Of a stretch of 64,000 bases of DNA, positions 11,401 through 23,758 are shown one piece after another. The stretch covers positions 333,501 through 397,500 of the forward strand of contig NW_017804254.1 of assembly GCF_001625305.1 (NCBI RefSeq), read 5' to 3'. The stretch comes from Branchiostoma belcheri. Lineage: Eukaryota > Chordata > Leptocardii > Amphioxiformes > Branchiostomatidae. The number at the start of each line of letters is the position of its first letter. Position 1 is the stretch's first letter. A program made the position numbers and the translations under genes. A model generated the notes under the pieces. It saw nothing but the letters and a program-made list of their open reading frames with translations, ran no database searches and was not told the DNA's origin.

Positions 11401-14400
11401 ATCAACGGACCTTTGACTCTTTTTGAAGACGGAAACGAGTTAACATAGATAGACTTTTATTACTCAACAATGTACAAGGTACAAAGTATGGCAGAAATGA
11501 GAGAACAAATCTAACAAATCAGTCTACGTAGTACAATACTAGGTGATATGGGATGAAAAGGCGCTTATACAATCATTAAAAGAATTTCTTACGTTTAGAC
11601 ATTCTCTAAAATACTGTCCTATATTCACAATGTATGGATTGTCAAAAGTCAACAAGTATCTGAATTTGCTAGATGAATTCATGGCGAGAAATTCTGGTAT
11701 AGAAGTTGATATAGTTGCATATAATGAATTACGTATATCAGAATATGTTAACTGACTCGGGCCACCTGGACAGAACCAAGGCCATCCGTTCATATATAGA
11801 TAATAATAAACAATTGCCTTGTAGCCAAGGCTAAACTGCACTCATGGAAAAGATAGTCACATTCCAAATATATAACGTCATTGTTACTTCTTTCTTCACA
11901 TTTTGAACGGATGAGATATTATCAATGTCTAAATGTCACGATAGATAAACTTTGTTGCATGCACAACATGTGTGTAACTATTGTTATATTGTTGTATAAC
12001 ATCAACAATTGTACAAGGTACAAAGTATGACAACTACTGGTGCATGGTACATAACTATAATTCCATGATGCTACATATAAGTGTGTAGTATGGGATGGGA
12101 TGAGAATGTAGTATAGGATGAAAATGGTCTTTTGACAATCGTTGGAAGAATTCCTATAATCTAGACCTTGTCAACCTTTGATATATTTCCTACGTATACC
12201 AGGGGATGTCACATGTCATTATGTACTTAAAGTTGCTATTTACGTCCATTCAGATAAAATCCAGGTATAGAAGAAGATAGCCTTGTGTATCAGGGCTCGA
12301 AATATAATACTGGGTGCATGCACCCAAATATTTTTGGAGGTATTTTTGTACATATTAAATGTATAATGTTATACAGGATATTCTTAGCATCTAGGTGTCA
12401 GAAAAATAATAAAACCTTTGATGTAGTACTTGTGTAAGATTTTGAAGTTAGCTCCCATTTCAGATCCAAGCTTAGAAGAGGTTTTGTATTATATAGTGCA
12501 CCCAAAAGTCTTTTGTGCACCTAATATTTTAGGTTGGGGGCACCAGTGCACCTAGTCCAAAAAATGAATTTCGAGCCCTGTGTATAATGGATAACATGCG
12601 TCCCTTTGCCTTATGTTTCCGTGCAGGAGATAGCGCGGGGCATCGGAGTTCCCCTTCAGTACCTCGGCTTTAACCACCCCATGCTAACGGCCAGTGATGG
12701 GGTGCAGCACCCCTTCCCACCCCACAACCCCAGGCGCCCCGACCCTCGTTCCCAGAACACACAGACCCGACCTACCGTGACGTCACCTCCCGTGTCCAGA
12801 GTCATCATGCCTGCATGGCAACATAACAAACCCATGCCGCTTGGTAAGTGTCATACTTAATACACAAAGCCACGTGAAAAATACTATTCGTGGCATCCAG
12901 TGAAATTTCAGAGCGGCAACACGAAAATATTATGGATGAGAAAATCTGTTTGATATTGAACATTAACTGCCATTTCTAGCCTAGAAAGAGGCGTCTCTTT
13001 ATGTGCTGTGGGTCAGCATTGGTTCAACTTGCTACATCAAAAGAATGACCAGAAAATTGACTTTGAAAACCCAGTTTTGCCGCCCTGAAATTGCATAGGA
13101 TGACTTTAATGACTCCGAGTTTATGTTGAAAATTTCAAGAAAGCCCAATGTTACATCTCACTTCTGTATAAAACATTTTTAATATTGGCCTCTTATACCC
13201 TAGATTCACATATATGAGAGTCATGCTACTATCCATTTTCCCTAGCCGGTATCCACCCGTACCAGTGGACCAAGGCCGACGTGCTGACCTGGGTTCGCTG
13301 GGCGGTGGACGAGTTCTCTCTGACGGGCGTGGACGAGCAGAGGTTCGGTATGAACGGGAAGGCGCTGAGTCTGCTCGGGAAGGAAGGGTTCACTGACCGC
13401 GTGCCGTTCGCCGGTGACGTCCTCTACAACCTGCTCCACAACCTGCTACAAGGTGAGCCGGCCGGAAATTACGTCTTCCCTTCCGGAAATGGCGTACAAA
13501 AATACGCACCTCTGATTTTATGCTTAATTTCACGACTTAATGACTCTGAATGACGACCTTTATTGTACACACAAACCCGCTGGGTTGAGTACAGGTCACA
13601 ACAGAAGAATAAAATACAGATAACGTTACTCATATACATTGTCAAATACAACTGAGTAAATTCGGCTTCTTCTTGTTTCATGGTAAAAAGATAAGAACTG
13701 ATATGTTTCATATTCGAAGGTGTGTCTTGGTTCATTAGAAATAGAAATTTGTCTGTTCTGCTAAGGTGTAAAGGTTAAACTGAACGAAAGCTAAGTTGTG
13801 TCATTCGCCAATACTACAGTGCAGTGTTACTGTATTTTTATGATATGTTTTGTCGTTTCTGTTATAAAATAATTAAGGGCTGTTCCTTGTTTCCACCTTT
13901 CCTCCAGGTTACGAGCACTTAGCGAGAAACAATATTCCAATCAGCCAGCCCTATGCCGCTCCTGTGTGCTACCCCACCCCTCCCTCCACCAACCCGTCCC
14001 CACAGATCACCGTGTCGTCCCCGGGGGCCACCGGCATGACCAGGCCCTCGGACGCGGGGGACCCCGTCCTCGCCCAGCCTGTCGGTTTCCAGAAATCGGA
14101 AACGGACAAGCCTGAGGTCACCGAACGCGTGACCCTATCATCAGGCAGTCAAACCGGTAGTTCAGAGATAGTCCGGACGGCCTCAGCACAGCTCCATAAA
14201 CTCAAAGAACAACAGGAGAATCTGCAGTCCTCTGCGCCGGAGTTACAAGTCCAGGAAGACCCCGTTGCCATATCAGGAAGCCCCACCATGCCGGAGCTCA
14301 CGAAGATCGAGGACTGTCCCGCCAGCGTCATTGCGACAGCGTCGCAAACAAAAACAACAGAAAGCGGCCCGGAGGCTGTCATACAGCGGTCTGTGGTGGC

Positions 14401-17400
14401 ACCCGTCGTGCCAAACTCGGCCCGATGTGGAGAAGACCAGAACAAACCGACAAGCCAGGAGTCGGCTTCTGTCCAAGGTCACAAGAGAGATCCGTTGTCA
14501 AGGCACCCGAAAAGACGATGGAGTGTAGATGCTGTCGCCAGAGAGACTGCCAATTCCATCAGCCACGATCAGCGCGCTGCCAAGGTCAACAGAGTCGGAC
14601 CGACTGTAGAGGGCGTTCTTCAAGTTCAAGGGCGGATGATGTCACCTCCGAGTTTGCCAGCGGAGAAGCCCCAGAGAGTTGGGGAGAATATCTTTATCCC
14701 GTGCCCCGAGATAGAAAGGGAGCTTGCCAAGCTGAGGGAGAGGGACGCACGCAGGATGAAACTTTACGACAAATCCATCAACGAAGAAAGTCTGAGGGCT
14801 CAGAGAAGGTACTTGGCGTACGCTGAGCCTGGTCGGGTCATTCGGCCGTTCGATCAGGTGCAGTTTCAGGCTCACCTGCAAGGGGGTTCTTCTGTCCGGC
14901 CTCCCGCTCAGGTCGGGCCAGTGGTCGGGGAGGCAGCCGTCCTTCAACAACCGCATTTGACGCAGGTACACGCGTTGCCCGCACAACAGGTGGTAAGCCC
15001 CTCAAAGAATGGGGAAAAGCAACATGAGTCAACAGTCGATCTTCAAGAGAAGGAAAGGGCAGATGCACAGTCAATGCAAACGCAGGAAACGGCCAGTGTC
15101 GATGGTCTGAAGTCTCAAAAGACGACCGTTGCGTCCGACAAAGCATCGGAACCAAGCCATACACAACTTCGGGATGGAAACATGCCCCCAGCCGTCCCAC
15201 CTGGCCACACTGCCCTGGCCGGACCACAGCTCATCCGTGGAGATGCCAGGCTGCCATTCTTGAGCACCATTGAACAGCTCCGGGCACGGCCGCCGCCTTT
15301 CCTCCCCTACATGCGCTTCCCTATCCCCGCACAAATCCTGGGACCGGACGGCAAACCTCTACAAGAGATGGTCGCCAGGCACCGCCTTCCAGTTCCAGTT
15401 TTCCCTCAGTACTCCCGGCAGGAGAGGGACCGAGGCCCCGAACAAGTGCCTACAAGCGGGGAACGCCAGGTGTATCTGCCACCAGCGTCCGTTGATCAGC
15501 CTCCCAGACTTGTCTTCCCGCCCAACTCTGCAAGTGACCAAAACCTCCGGACGCTTCCCGTTCCGCCCATCTACAGACTTACCGTCCCGACAGCGCCCCC
15601 TAGCGTCTCGTCACAAGGACAGCAGGTGCAGGACCTCGGAGGCAGGCCGCAGGACAGACCGGTCAGTAGTCGGCCAGAGGACCCGCCCAGCGCCCCGCCC
15701 CAGGAACACACCCCCGGGATGACAGAGGTACGGGTCAAGGTCGAGAAGCCCGAGGGCCCGGAGGACCGTTATGGGGTGAACCCTGAGAGCAGACAAGGTC
15801 ATGAACAGGTCACAAACCAACAGAGCTTCCCAACTATCAAGACAGAACCTAGAGATGAGGAACCAGCAAACGTGACTGGTGAGTTATTTAACGTTATTCA
15901 AAAAAGATATCGTGTAAACTTGATTAGCGGAAGTTAGGTACTAAAACATTAAGGAGGGCCAACTTACCGTAGCACACAATGATCATATCCACCTGTTAAG
16001 TTATAAATAAAAAACTATATAAAATCGCTTCTGCAACTGCAATCTCGTGCTCCTTCTTATGAAAACTGACTTGCTGTGTTTTCAAGGGCAAGATCAGGGT
16101 AATGAAGCAGACACAGCCACTGCTAACACTGTGGAGCCAGTGGTCCAACAACCTGTCAACCATGAAGGTAAGAAGTTGGCCGATTAACCAACAAGCAAGC
16201 TAGATAGTAACTGTTAACAATACGATTGGTTAATTTACACCTATCAACATAATGTCTGTTGACATAATTCTGCCAGTTCACATATAACAAAGTTATCTGC
16301 CACCCTTAAAAAAACGCTTGGGGGATGTTACACCTCCTTAGTTACTCAAGAGATATCTAACAGACTGCTTTTTAAAGTGGCAAATATATGTGGCCTGGGT
16401 GCCATCCATTTTGTAACAGGGCTCCTTGCACTTGTTATAACCCGAGTACAAAACGGATGGCTCCCAGATTAAAATATATAGAACCTGGTGGATCCATGTT
16501 AATGTAGGTTAACAATGTTACATGTAAAACAAAAGAAAACTTGATCACAAGGAGTAATGAATGTGTTTGATTTGTAGACAAACCCAGTGAGAAAACAGCA
16601 GTTGCACAGCCACGAATCCTGAGACAGATCCTGACACGGGATAGAAAGGAATTCCGTAAGGAGTTCTGGGAAAGGGTCCACAACTCTAAATCACCACCTA
16701 GAGCTCCCACAACTCTGCCCACCCCTACTAATGACATTAAGCCCTTCCAAGGTGTCATCACACGTAAGGTCCAGGTCGTAACATCACTGAAATGGCGGGG
16801 GTGGAAGGGTGTTGGTGGCCTCTGCAGTTTCAAATTGCTCTTAGTGTAGTTGTCCCTGCTCTCACATTCTTCCAGATCCCTACAGTGGTGGATAATGTTT
16901 ATTTCAGCTATATGGGATAATCACAGATGGTTTGGTGTTTGGTGAAAAGGAGTCACGTCGGCAGAACGTATTGTACCTGCATGAAACCTGTAATGTATTG
17001 TGCATAGCACTTGAGCAAAACGTCTTGTTTGAGGTTGTATTTGCATATTTAAGGATGTCTCGACTACAATTTTCAATTGTTGTGTCAAGAAATATACCAC
17101 CTGCAACAGGCAAAATTCTTATCCAATGTTGACCAAACATCCAACAAAAACAGTGAAAAAACATGCAGGTGCAGTACGTTCTGCCGAAGTGCTTTAAAAA
17201 GGTGACAACACGATGTGGGGAATTTTTGTAGAAAGAACCAGAATTATGATGACCACATAAATAAAGAACAAGGTGTGTTATTAGATTGTTCATCTTTGTG
17301 ATGTCCTAATCTGTAGGCCATGTGCCGATCCTGCCGATGCCCCACCCCGACCCCCGGGGCCCACCCCCACCCCCGGTGAAACGAGGGAGGGGAAGACCAC

Positions 17401-19803
17401 GGATCTACTGGCCAGGCTACAGGAAGAAACCCCCACCCCAGACCAACACACCACCAGGGGCACCCGTCAGAGGTACTAGTACGTAGGATTTTTTACTTGT
17501 TTGACTTACAATGTCATGCATGGACAGTCAGCTCATAGTCAGTATACAAAATGTTTGCATGTTAGAAATTGAATTATTTTAATTCTCGGATAGTTCACTT
17601 TCCTCCTATAGAAAATAGAGGACAGTTGTACATCAATGTTTTCTTGACTACGTCCTGGTAAATTGGCATATATGTTTCAAAGAAGGAAAACTGTCTTTTA
17701 TTACAACAATATTCCAGCATCACAAACTTTGAGGTGATTCTAACCTCTCCTAATGCATTTGGAATTGACATAACATAACAAGGCAAAAATATTCAAATTC
17801 ATATGCATCGAACGTGTACTTTTCTTTCTAACTGTTCCCACTGTGCTCTTCCCTTTCCCAGAATGCCGTCTGCTGTGGGAGTTCTTGCTACGTCTCCTGG
17901 CAAATGAGGAAAAGTACAAACACGCCATCAAGTGGCTCGACAAACCCAGAAAGGTCTTCCGTATTGTCAATGCCAACGCCATCGCAAGGTGAACCCAGTT
18001 CTCTGACAGAAAAAAACTTCTCACTGTACTAACATTATAATATCTTATGTATGGAAGATGCGATCAAAGGGGCATGAACAACTGACAGACTTTGGGTTTT
18101 TCAAATCAGTTTATTTGAGATACCAGCTGAGTAAATACTACTATTTTCTGACATTAAAATCCTTTGCCATATGCCCATTTTCTTTCTTCTCTCTGCTTCT
18201 GTTAACACAATATGCCCTACATACTTTCACCAAGGATCTTCCTTGCTTTCACTAACTTTAGGTTCTTTGGGTACTTTGTGTGCTGACATCACAAAACTTT
18301 TGTGATCTTGTTCCCAGGCTGTGGGGGAAGCAGAAGAACCGAGACAACATGACGTACGAGAAACTGTCCCGCGCCATGAGGTACTACTACCGCATGGACA
18401 TCCTGGTGAAGGAAGGGTCCCAGAGACTCACCTACAGGTCAGAGTCTACTCCCTGCAATGTCTTAAACAATGGTGAACTAGTGTACAAGGGACCAAGCTG
18501 GAAACATGCCAGCCAGACATTCTTTTTTCCAACTACTGTAATTCACATTATGTGCACAGTAGCAAAAGTTTGTCGTTTAAGAAAAGTGGAGGTCTTTAGG
18601 GAAGTATTATGTTCATGGTGGAAGCAGGTACAGAAAAAAGAAAGTTGGCGAATTATAATCACGGTAATGATAAGTCTGTGGAAAAGGCAGCGAAAACCGT
18701 GAACTTTAAAAGTACTGCGAGAAAATCAGGAATTACATTAAGTCATTAGGCTTGTCCTTTGTATTGAATACATCCTAACCCATTCAGGTACATTTGCCCC
18801 AGCTATGTGTTTAAAGGTTTGTCCAACTTTTTAACCCAGGTTTCTGAAAGGGCTGGAAGACATCCACGCTGATCGCGCCAACCGCCGAAGGAATCGCAGC
18901 GGGTCAACGAGCGGTGGCCCGGCGCCGCGTAACCCACCGCCTCTCACCAACGAGCCACACAACAGGATGGGTGTTCTAGACGACGACTTGAACCGAGAGG
19001 CCAAACCCCAAAGCAGCAACTTCGGCAACACGCAGCATGAAACGCAAAGGTTGTACGGGAGTAGTGTCGAAAACGTCTCTTCACGTGACTCTATGCAAAT
19101 GAAGCCAGAAAGTGGATCTGGCGAGCAAATGCCCACACAGGGCGGATCATCGTCTGTAACCCCCGGATACGGCCAAGCTCTGGACGCTAAAATGTTTCAG
19201 AGATCCCATTCGATACCGCAAGAGGTAGAAAATGCTACATCTGTGACAAAAGTGGAAAAAGACACGTTACAGATCAAGATACCATACAGATCGGAGGATA
19301 CACCAGCTTCCAATGAACAAACTGTGAAGAACTTCAGGCCCAGCGTAGATCCACAGTATATAGAACTGAATAGGATGCTTCATCACCAGGCGATGCCTTC
19401 ATCAGTTGTGTCCAGTAAAGGGTATCACAGAACGACGGACAATGTGCCACGGGCGTCCGTCACCACCGCCCCACCTATTTTCAAGAAAAGGAGATTTTCG
19501 GTGGATGGTGCAACTCCTTACCCCACAGCAAGCCTGGACGTGTCCAAAAACACCAAAGAAGCCACAGAAACTGCAGGTTCTGCCGCCACAGAGCCGTACC
19601 CCCAGCATCAGGCCATGTCAGCTGAGGCACGTGTGCACGTACGTATCATGGAGGCTCCCTCCCCAAAGAGGACAAAAGTACATCACATTTTCTTCCCTCC
19701 CTCTGAGCATCCGCCAGAAGATAGAGGAACAGACAGTGAAAAGGACAAAGATGACAGTGGTGAACAAGAAGAGCCTCTGGACATGAGCGTCAAGAAGACA
19801 TGA
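8469..19803 (+). CDS. ETV6/7-like: ETS transcription factor, ETV6/ETV7 (TEL/Yan) type; 10 exons
   Basis: Exons: 8469-8645, 12627-12843, 13246-13452, 13908-15878, 16087-16167, 16578-16763, 17317-17472, 17862-17988, 18318-18437, 18840-19803. All junctions are GT-AG and the sum is 4206 nt (1401 residues). Exon 3 (residues about 132-200) encodes a Pointed/SAM domain with WAVDEFSL, FGMNGKALSLL and GDVLYNLL, as in TEL. Exons 8-10 (about 999-1090) encode the ETS domain, with CRLLWEFLLRLL and the recognition helix KLSRAMRYYY. Family members are nuclear repressors that bind GGAA sites and, in TEL and Yan, polymerise through SAM. Exon 4 alone gives 657 Pro/Gln-rich residues, making the protein about three times the length of vertebrate ETV6. 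Other visible motifs are an AT-hook (968-975), SUMO-type VKVE and IKTE sites, and a C-terminal PLDMS like the CtBP-binding motif. The ATG at 8469 is the first in its frame; exon 1 is the least certain part. Confidence 0.92.
10815..11015. mobile_element. MITE with 9-bp target duplication (Mutator-like size)
   Basis: The termini TAGCCTCTACCAGGCTTC (left) and its reverse complement (right, ending 11011) are perfect inverted repeats, and homology continues into both arms. The flanks carry the same 9 bases, GCGCTTTTA, at 10806-10814 and 11016-11024, which fits a 9-bp target duplication. It lies in intron 1 of the ETS gene. Related copies are at about 1903-2112 and, more distantly, near 9510-9570. 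Confidence 0.85.
11276..11317 (+). ncRNA. Hammerhead ribozyme-like motif (copy 1)
   Basis: In order: GTCA (stem I), CTGACGA core, one extra A, a perfect 7-bp stem II (AGGTAGT, loop GGAT, ACTACCT), the GAAA core, then CGTC as a minimal stem III plus cleavage triplet, and TGAC, which pairs with the first GTCA. Core residues CUGANGA, GAAA and GUC are all present. The very short stem III is what is known for hammerheads in Penelope-like retroelements. It sits in intron 1 of the ETS gene, inside a truncated copy (about 11230-11415) of the element at 38.2-38.5 kb. Confidence 0.6.
12291..12580. mobile_element. hAT-like MITE, CAGGGCTCGAAAT family
   Basis: It starts with CAGGGCTCGAAAT and ends with ATTTCGAGCCCTG, inverted copies that begin with the CAGGG typical of hAT ends. 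Sub-terminal GGGTGCA/TGCACC boxes repeat inside. No perfect 8-bp target duplication is visible (the flanks share only TGTAT). Other members or fragments lie at about 26190-26255, 26590-26690, 34691-34984 and 57362-58617. Confidence 0.65.
16395..16467. repeat. Short foldback repeat
   Basis: CTGGGTGCCATCCATTTTGT at the left pairs, with two mismatches, with the reverse complement of ACAAAACGGATGGCTCCCAG at the right. It is a 73-base hairpin in intron 5 of the ETS gene, likely a MITE remnant. Confidence 0.6.
18534..18736. mobile_element. Degenerate MITE of the TACTGTAA family
   Basis: Begins TACTGTAATTC and ends near GGAATTACA. Internally it shares the order of blocks AGTAGCAAAA, ATGTTCA..TGG.GGCAGGT.CAGAAA and GCGAAAAC with the better-preserved element at 36426-36631. 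It lies in intron 9 of the ETS gene, directly after the exon with the ETS recognition helix. Confidence 0.5.
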
Positions 19804-20755
19804 TGTACATGTACATCACTACTGAAAACGCGACTTATCACACAAGAAAAACACATAAAAATCACTATTAAAGTAATAGTCTTCCATTGGTGGATTACTG
19901 ACAAAGAAACTGATCATTTGATCTTCTAAATGCAAGTTAAGTACTATGTATAGAGCACATACTTGTAAGATATAGAGATTTTTCTGTGACAAGCTAGTAG
20001 TTAAACATAGACAGGGTGATCTTTTTGTAAACAGACCCTTGCAAGCTTTGTTGCTGCTTTTCTTTTTTTTAGTATTTTGTCAGCTTTGGTATCACACAGT
20101 CTTGTGCTGTAAAATTGCCACAGCTTTCTGCAAGAGTCTATAACTTGAAATTTGGCTTCTACTAAGCATTGTTAGTGTTTTGTCATCTTTGAATCACATA
20201 AACAGGTTGCAACAGAAGTATCAGTGCTATTCAATGTAATTATGTACAGAGTATTTTGGGATGGAAGAGTAAAAATTTCCTCCTTGCATATATTTTGTAT
20301 TTTTACAGAAATTGTATGTTCAGAAATCTATTACCTTTATACATGTATATGAAAGAATGATAATTATGGATGCCTTATATTGCTTTCACAATTCCAGCTG
20401 CTCTGTTCAAGAAAGTGTTCATGAATAATCAAGCTACGGTATCAATCCAAACACAGTTATAAATTATAAGAGGGCCAACTAGTAACAGTAACGAAGGTAA
20501 CAATTATTGGAATAAACCCATATGTGCTGTTGAAACACGTTGTCATTGAAAATTATTGATTGTACATGTAGTATGCATGTTCCATGGTGCTGGCTCAAGT
20601 CCTTATGGATAGTATTTCTATAAGTTCCTAATATCATAAGAGGATACTGATGTTCTTGAAACGGGAACTGTGGCATGTCTATGAGCTTCCTAACTTCCAA
20701 CATCTACTGATGAGTCCCACTTTCATTGGACCCACTCAAGAGTGTCACACATAAT

Positions 20756-21120
20756 ATGTAATAGTTGGTGATAACCAGTTTAGCACCAAGGAGAGGTCCT
20801 GTCACAGATATGTAATAGTTAGTGATAACCAGTTCAGCACCAAGGAGAGGTCCTATCACAGATATGTAATAGTTAGTGATAACCAGTTCAGCACCAAGAA
20901 GAGGTCCTATTCCAGATATGTAAAAGTTGGTGATCACTAGTTCAGCACCAAGGAGAGGTCCTGTCACAGATATGTAAAAGTTAGTGATAACCAGTTCAGC
21001 ACCAAGGAGAGGTCCTGTCAGTGTCACAGGTATGTAATAGTTAGTGATAACCAGTTCAGCACTAAGGAGAGATCGTATCAGATATGTTATAGTGATAACC
21101 AGTTCAGCACCAAGGAGATG
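20756..21120. repeat. 54-bp minisatellite with RE1-like core
   Basis: Seven units carry TTCAGCACCAAGGAGAGG or close variants, with the core starting at 20779, 20833, 20887, 20941, 20995, 21055 and 21103 (spacings 54, 54, 54, 54, 60, 48). Because 54 is divisible by three, the minus strand stays open with an 18-residue repeat; I treat that frame as an artefact. The array lies between the convergent ETS-factor and ELOVL4-type genes. Confidence 0.9.
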
Positions 21121-21239
21121 TCCTATCACAAATATGACACAAGCCCATGCCTTCTCATATCTTCTGTCCAGTGCCACAATCATTGTGAAATAGCTAGACT
21201 GTAGACATAAAAGGTTTGACAGTCTAGGGCTAAAAAAAT

Positions 21240-21655
21240 TGCAGCTGTGTAGGTATTTCTGATGTCTACGTGCAGCGAGCCTGCACTGGTCCATGTACTG
21301 GGTATATGCAGGTGGGTACAGGTAAAATTGAAGCTGTGTGGGTATTTCTGATGTCTACGTGCAGCGAGCCTGCACTGGTCCATGTACTGGGAATATGCAG
21401 GTTAGTGCAGGTAAAATTGAAGCTGTGTAGGTATTTCTGATGTCTACGTGCAGCGAGCCTGCACTGGTCCATGTACTGGGAATATGCAGGTTAGTGCAGG
21501 TAAAATTGAAGCTGTGTGGGTATTTCTGATGTCTACGTGCAGCGAGCCTGCACTGGTCCATGTACTGGGTATATGCAGGTTAGTGCAGGTAAAATTGAAG
21601 CTGTGTAGGTATTTCTGATGTCTATGTGCAGCTAGCCTGCACTGGCCCATGTGAT
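21240..21655. repeat. 89-bp minisatellite, about 4.6 copies
   Basis: The unit includes GGTATTTCTGATGTCTACGT, then GCAGCGAGCCTGCACTGG, then CCATGTACTGG, repeating every 89 bases with few differences. It follows the 54-bp array but shares no unit with it. The series of minus-strand frames offset by 89 bases is a by-product of the repeat. Confidence 0.93.
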
Positions 21656-23758
21656 CTGCACTTCCTGAGTGGTGCAGTTAAAATTTGTCTGTCGCAGGTA
21701 ATTTTCAATGTTACATGCATCAGTGCTGGTATGTAGGAAAAAGGATTGCCTACCCTGTAATCGCATGTTTGCATACAGGGTAATACCGTTCTTTGTTGAC
21801 ACAAAACATTTTTAGATGCAAAATGCCAAAATTACCAGGTTTTTCAAAGTAGGTCAAAAATGAAAGACCCCTTTTTACATGAAGATGGGTATTCATTTTA
21901 TTTCCATGTCCTTCAGTCATTTGTCTAAATGACAACACTTATTTCATGAGATTTTTCTCAGCAATTACAACTTCAGACAAAAGAAACATTTGCACAGCAT
22001 TTATACAAGCAATGGCCTCAAAACCTGAAAAATCAGGTAGATTACTAGTAAGTCCTACAAACTTTCATACTACTTTCACTTGTGCCAATTTACAGGCCTC
22101 TTATTCTCCTTTTCTGGAGACACCTCTTTTATATAGTAAACAAGGCAGGGAATAACAACTGGCAACTACTAGTACTAGTTAGGGAGTATGGAATAGCCCA
22201 ACTCTGACTACCACATGCAAAGTGGTCTTCAACAAGCACATCATACAGCACTTACAATGTATACACAACATGCTTTCTATACACATTCAACACAAACCAT
22301 TTGCATTTTGGCAGATTTGAATGAATTTTATACTCATCCTGCTGATTCAAGACTAATAACATCACCGTTGCATAGATAACTACATGTACAAAAAATACGA
22401 AATCCACCACCTGCACATAAACTTACAGAAATACTGGTAATGTTAAACAGCTGCTACAGTCTGAACAAAATGTCAATTCATCAAATTATAGATGTAAAAA
22501 AAAAGCGACAGTTTGGTATGCAGAAAATATTCCATATATACAATACCTGGTTATATTTCTCATATTATTTAAATCAGTGTTACTTCAAAGCTATATCATA
22601 GCTGTATCACGGATAACGTGTATCTTGCTTGCCTACATACCACTACATGTCACATATCTGTGACTAGTAACATTGTTCCTGATACAATTAAAATGGTTCT
22701 TTCAGAATAAAATCTCATCATCATTGACATCAAAACATTGAGTACAACTTCCACATAATTAAAAAAGATTGTCCAAATACTGCATAATCAATTCTGTGGT
22801 CCACTTTCTAGTTCCTTCACTGCTACGCCTTTTCTATGAGCTTATCAATATAAGAAATTTAGCTGGAGAATTATCTACTGCATCTAATGATAGACTTTTG
22901 TCCATCTAGTTCCCCTATGATTATCACTTTTTCAGTCAAATTGCTTCAAATACAGTCGTGCAATATATTATTCAGCCTTGATTACTAGCACCTAAAAGCA
23001 TTTGAAAAAAAATAAATATCCAATACAAAACCTGCCATCGCTAACTGACTTTCCCTGCAAAATTGTTTAAAAATCAATACATCGTGGCATTTTGTTTTAC
23101 ATTTACATAATCATGAGAGTTTGGCAATATTAGTGACATTTTCTGTCATACTAACATGAATAACAGTTAAGTATACCATAGTGTAAGTATATTATACTAA
23201 CCAAAGCGATCCTCCTCGAGTAAGTATATACCATAGTGATTATCCTATATGAAATTGATGTTGTTGGGAGGTAAAACATTCTTCAGGTGAACTGAAGAAT
23301 TATTGTTATTGCTTTCCTTTGTACGCGTTTGTGCAAGAACTAGTGTTTCATCAGTCCCTGAAGCCATTTGGAGGTTAATATTCTTTCCCACAATCATTTT
23401 TCTAGCCCATTTCCACATACACCATTTTTTGTCATCTGTCACAACATCACTAGACAATACAGCCTAAAACTACACTACATTGTAACATGTATACTAGTAT
23501 CTCCTGTTCCATATCCTAATTATTCAGAATTTACTAGAAATGCTCATGCTGAAAAGATACGTCATAAAATCATCATACACACATCATTTAGGCTAGGGAG
23601 TACTATCCTACACAGTCCTTCTCAAGCTTCTAAAACTACATTTCTAAATCATAGATGCATGTTTACGTGATGCAATATTTCTAAGTCAATCTCACGATCG
23701 TGGCTTAAGTCAACAACATTTGGTACTACACAAACATTCTGTTGTCGTTTTTTTTATT
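21656..23758. other. AT-rich region between convergent genes
   Basis: Nothing resembling an exon or RNA gene is seen. The last part (up to 23758) probably includes the 3' untranslated region of the minus-strand elongase. An AATAAA lies only two bases past its stop on the minus strand (plus positions 23752-23757), and further candidates are scattered through the region. Confidence 0.5.

Noticed and set aside
20706..20745. Third hammerhead candidate (CTGATGAGTCC...GGAC)
   Set aside because: The stem II-like pairing is present, but GAAA does not follow, so the catalytic core is absent.
20704..21294. 196-residue minus-strand frame with an 18-residue repeat (ELVITNYYIS)
   Set aside because: It is the translation of the 54-bp minisatellite, whose unit length is divisible by three; no splice or start context supports a gene.
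20756..21655. CRISPR array
   Set aside because: The units are contiguous tandem repeats without unique spacers, in an intron-bearing eukaryotic sequence.
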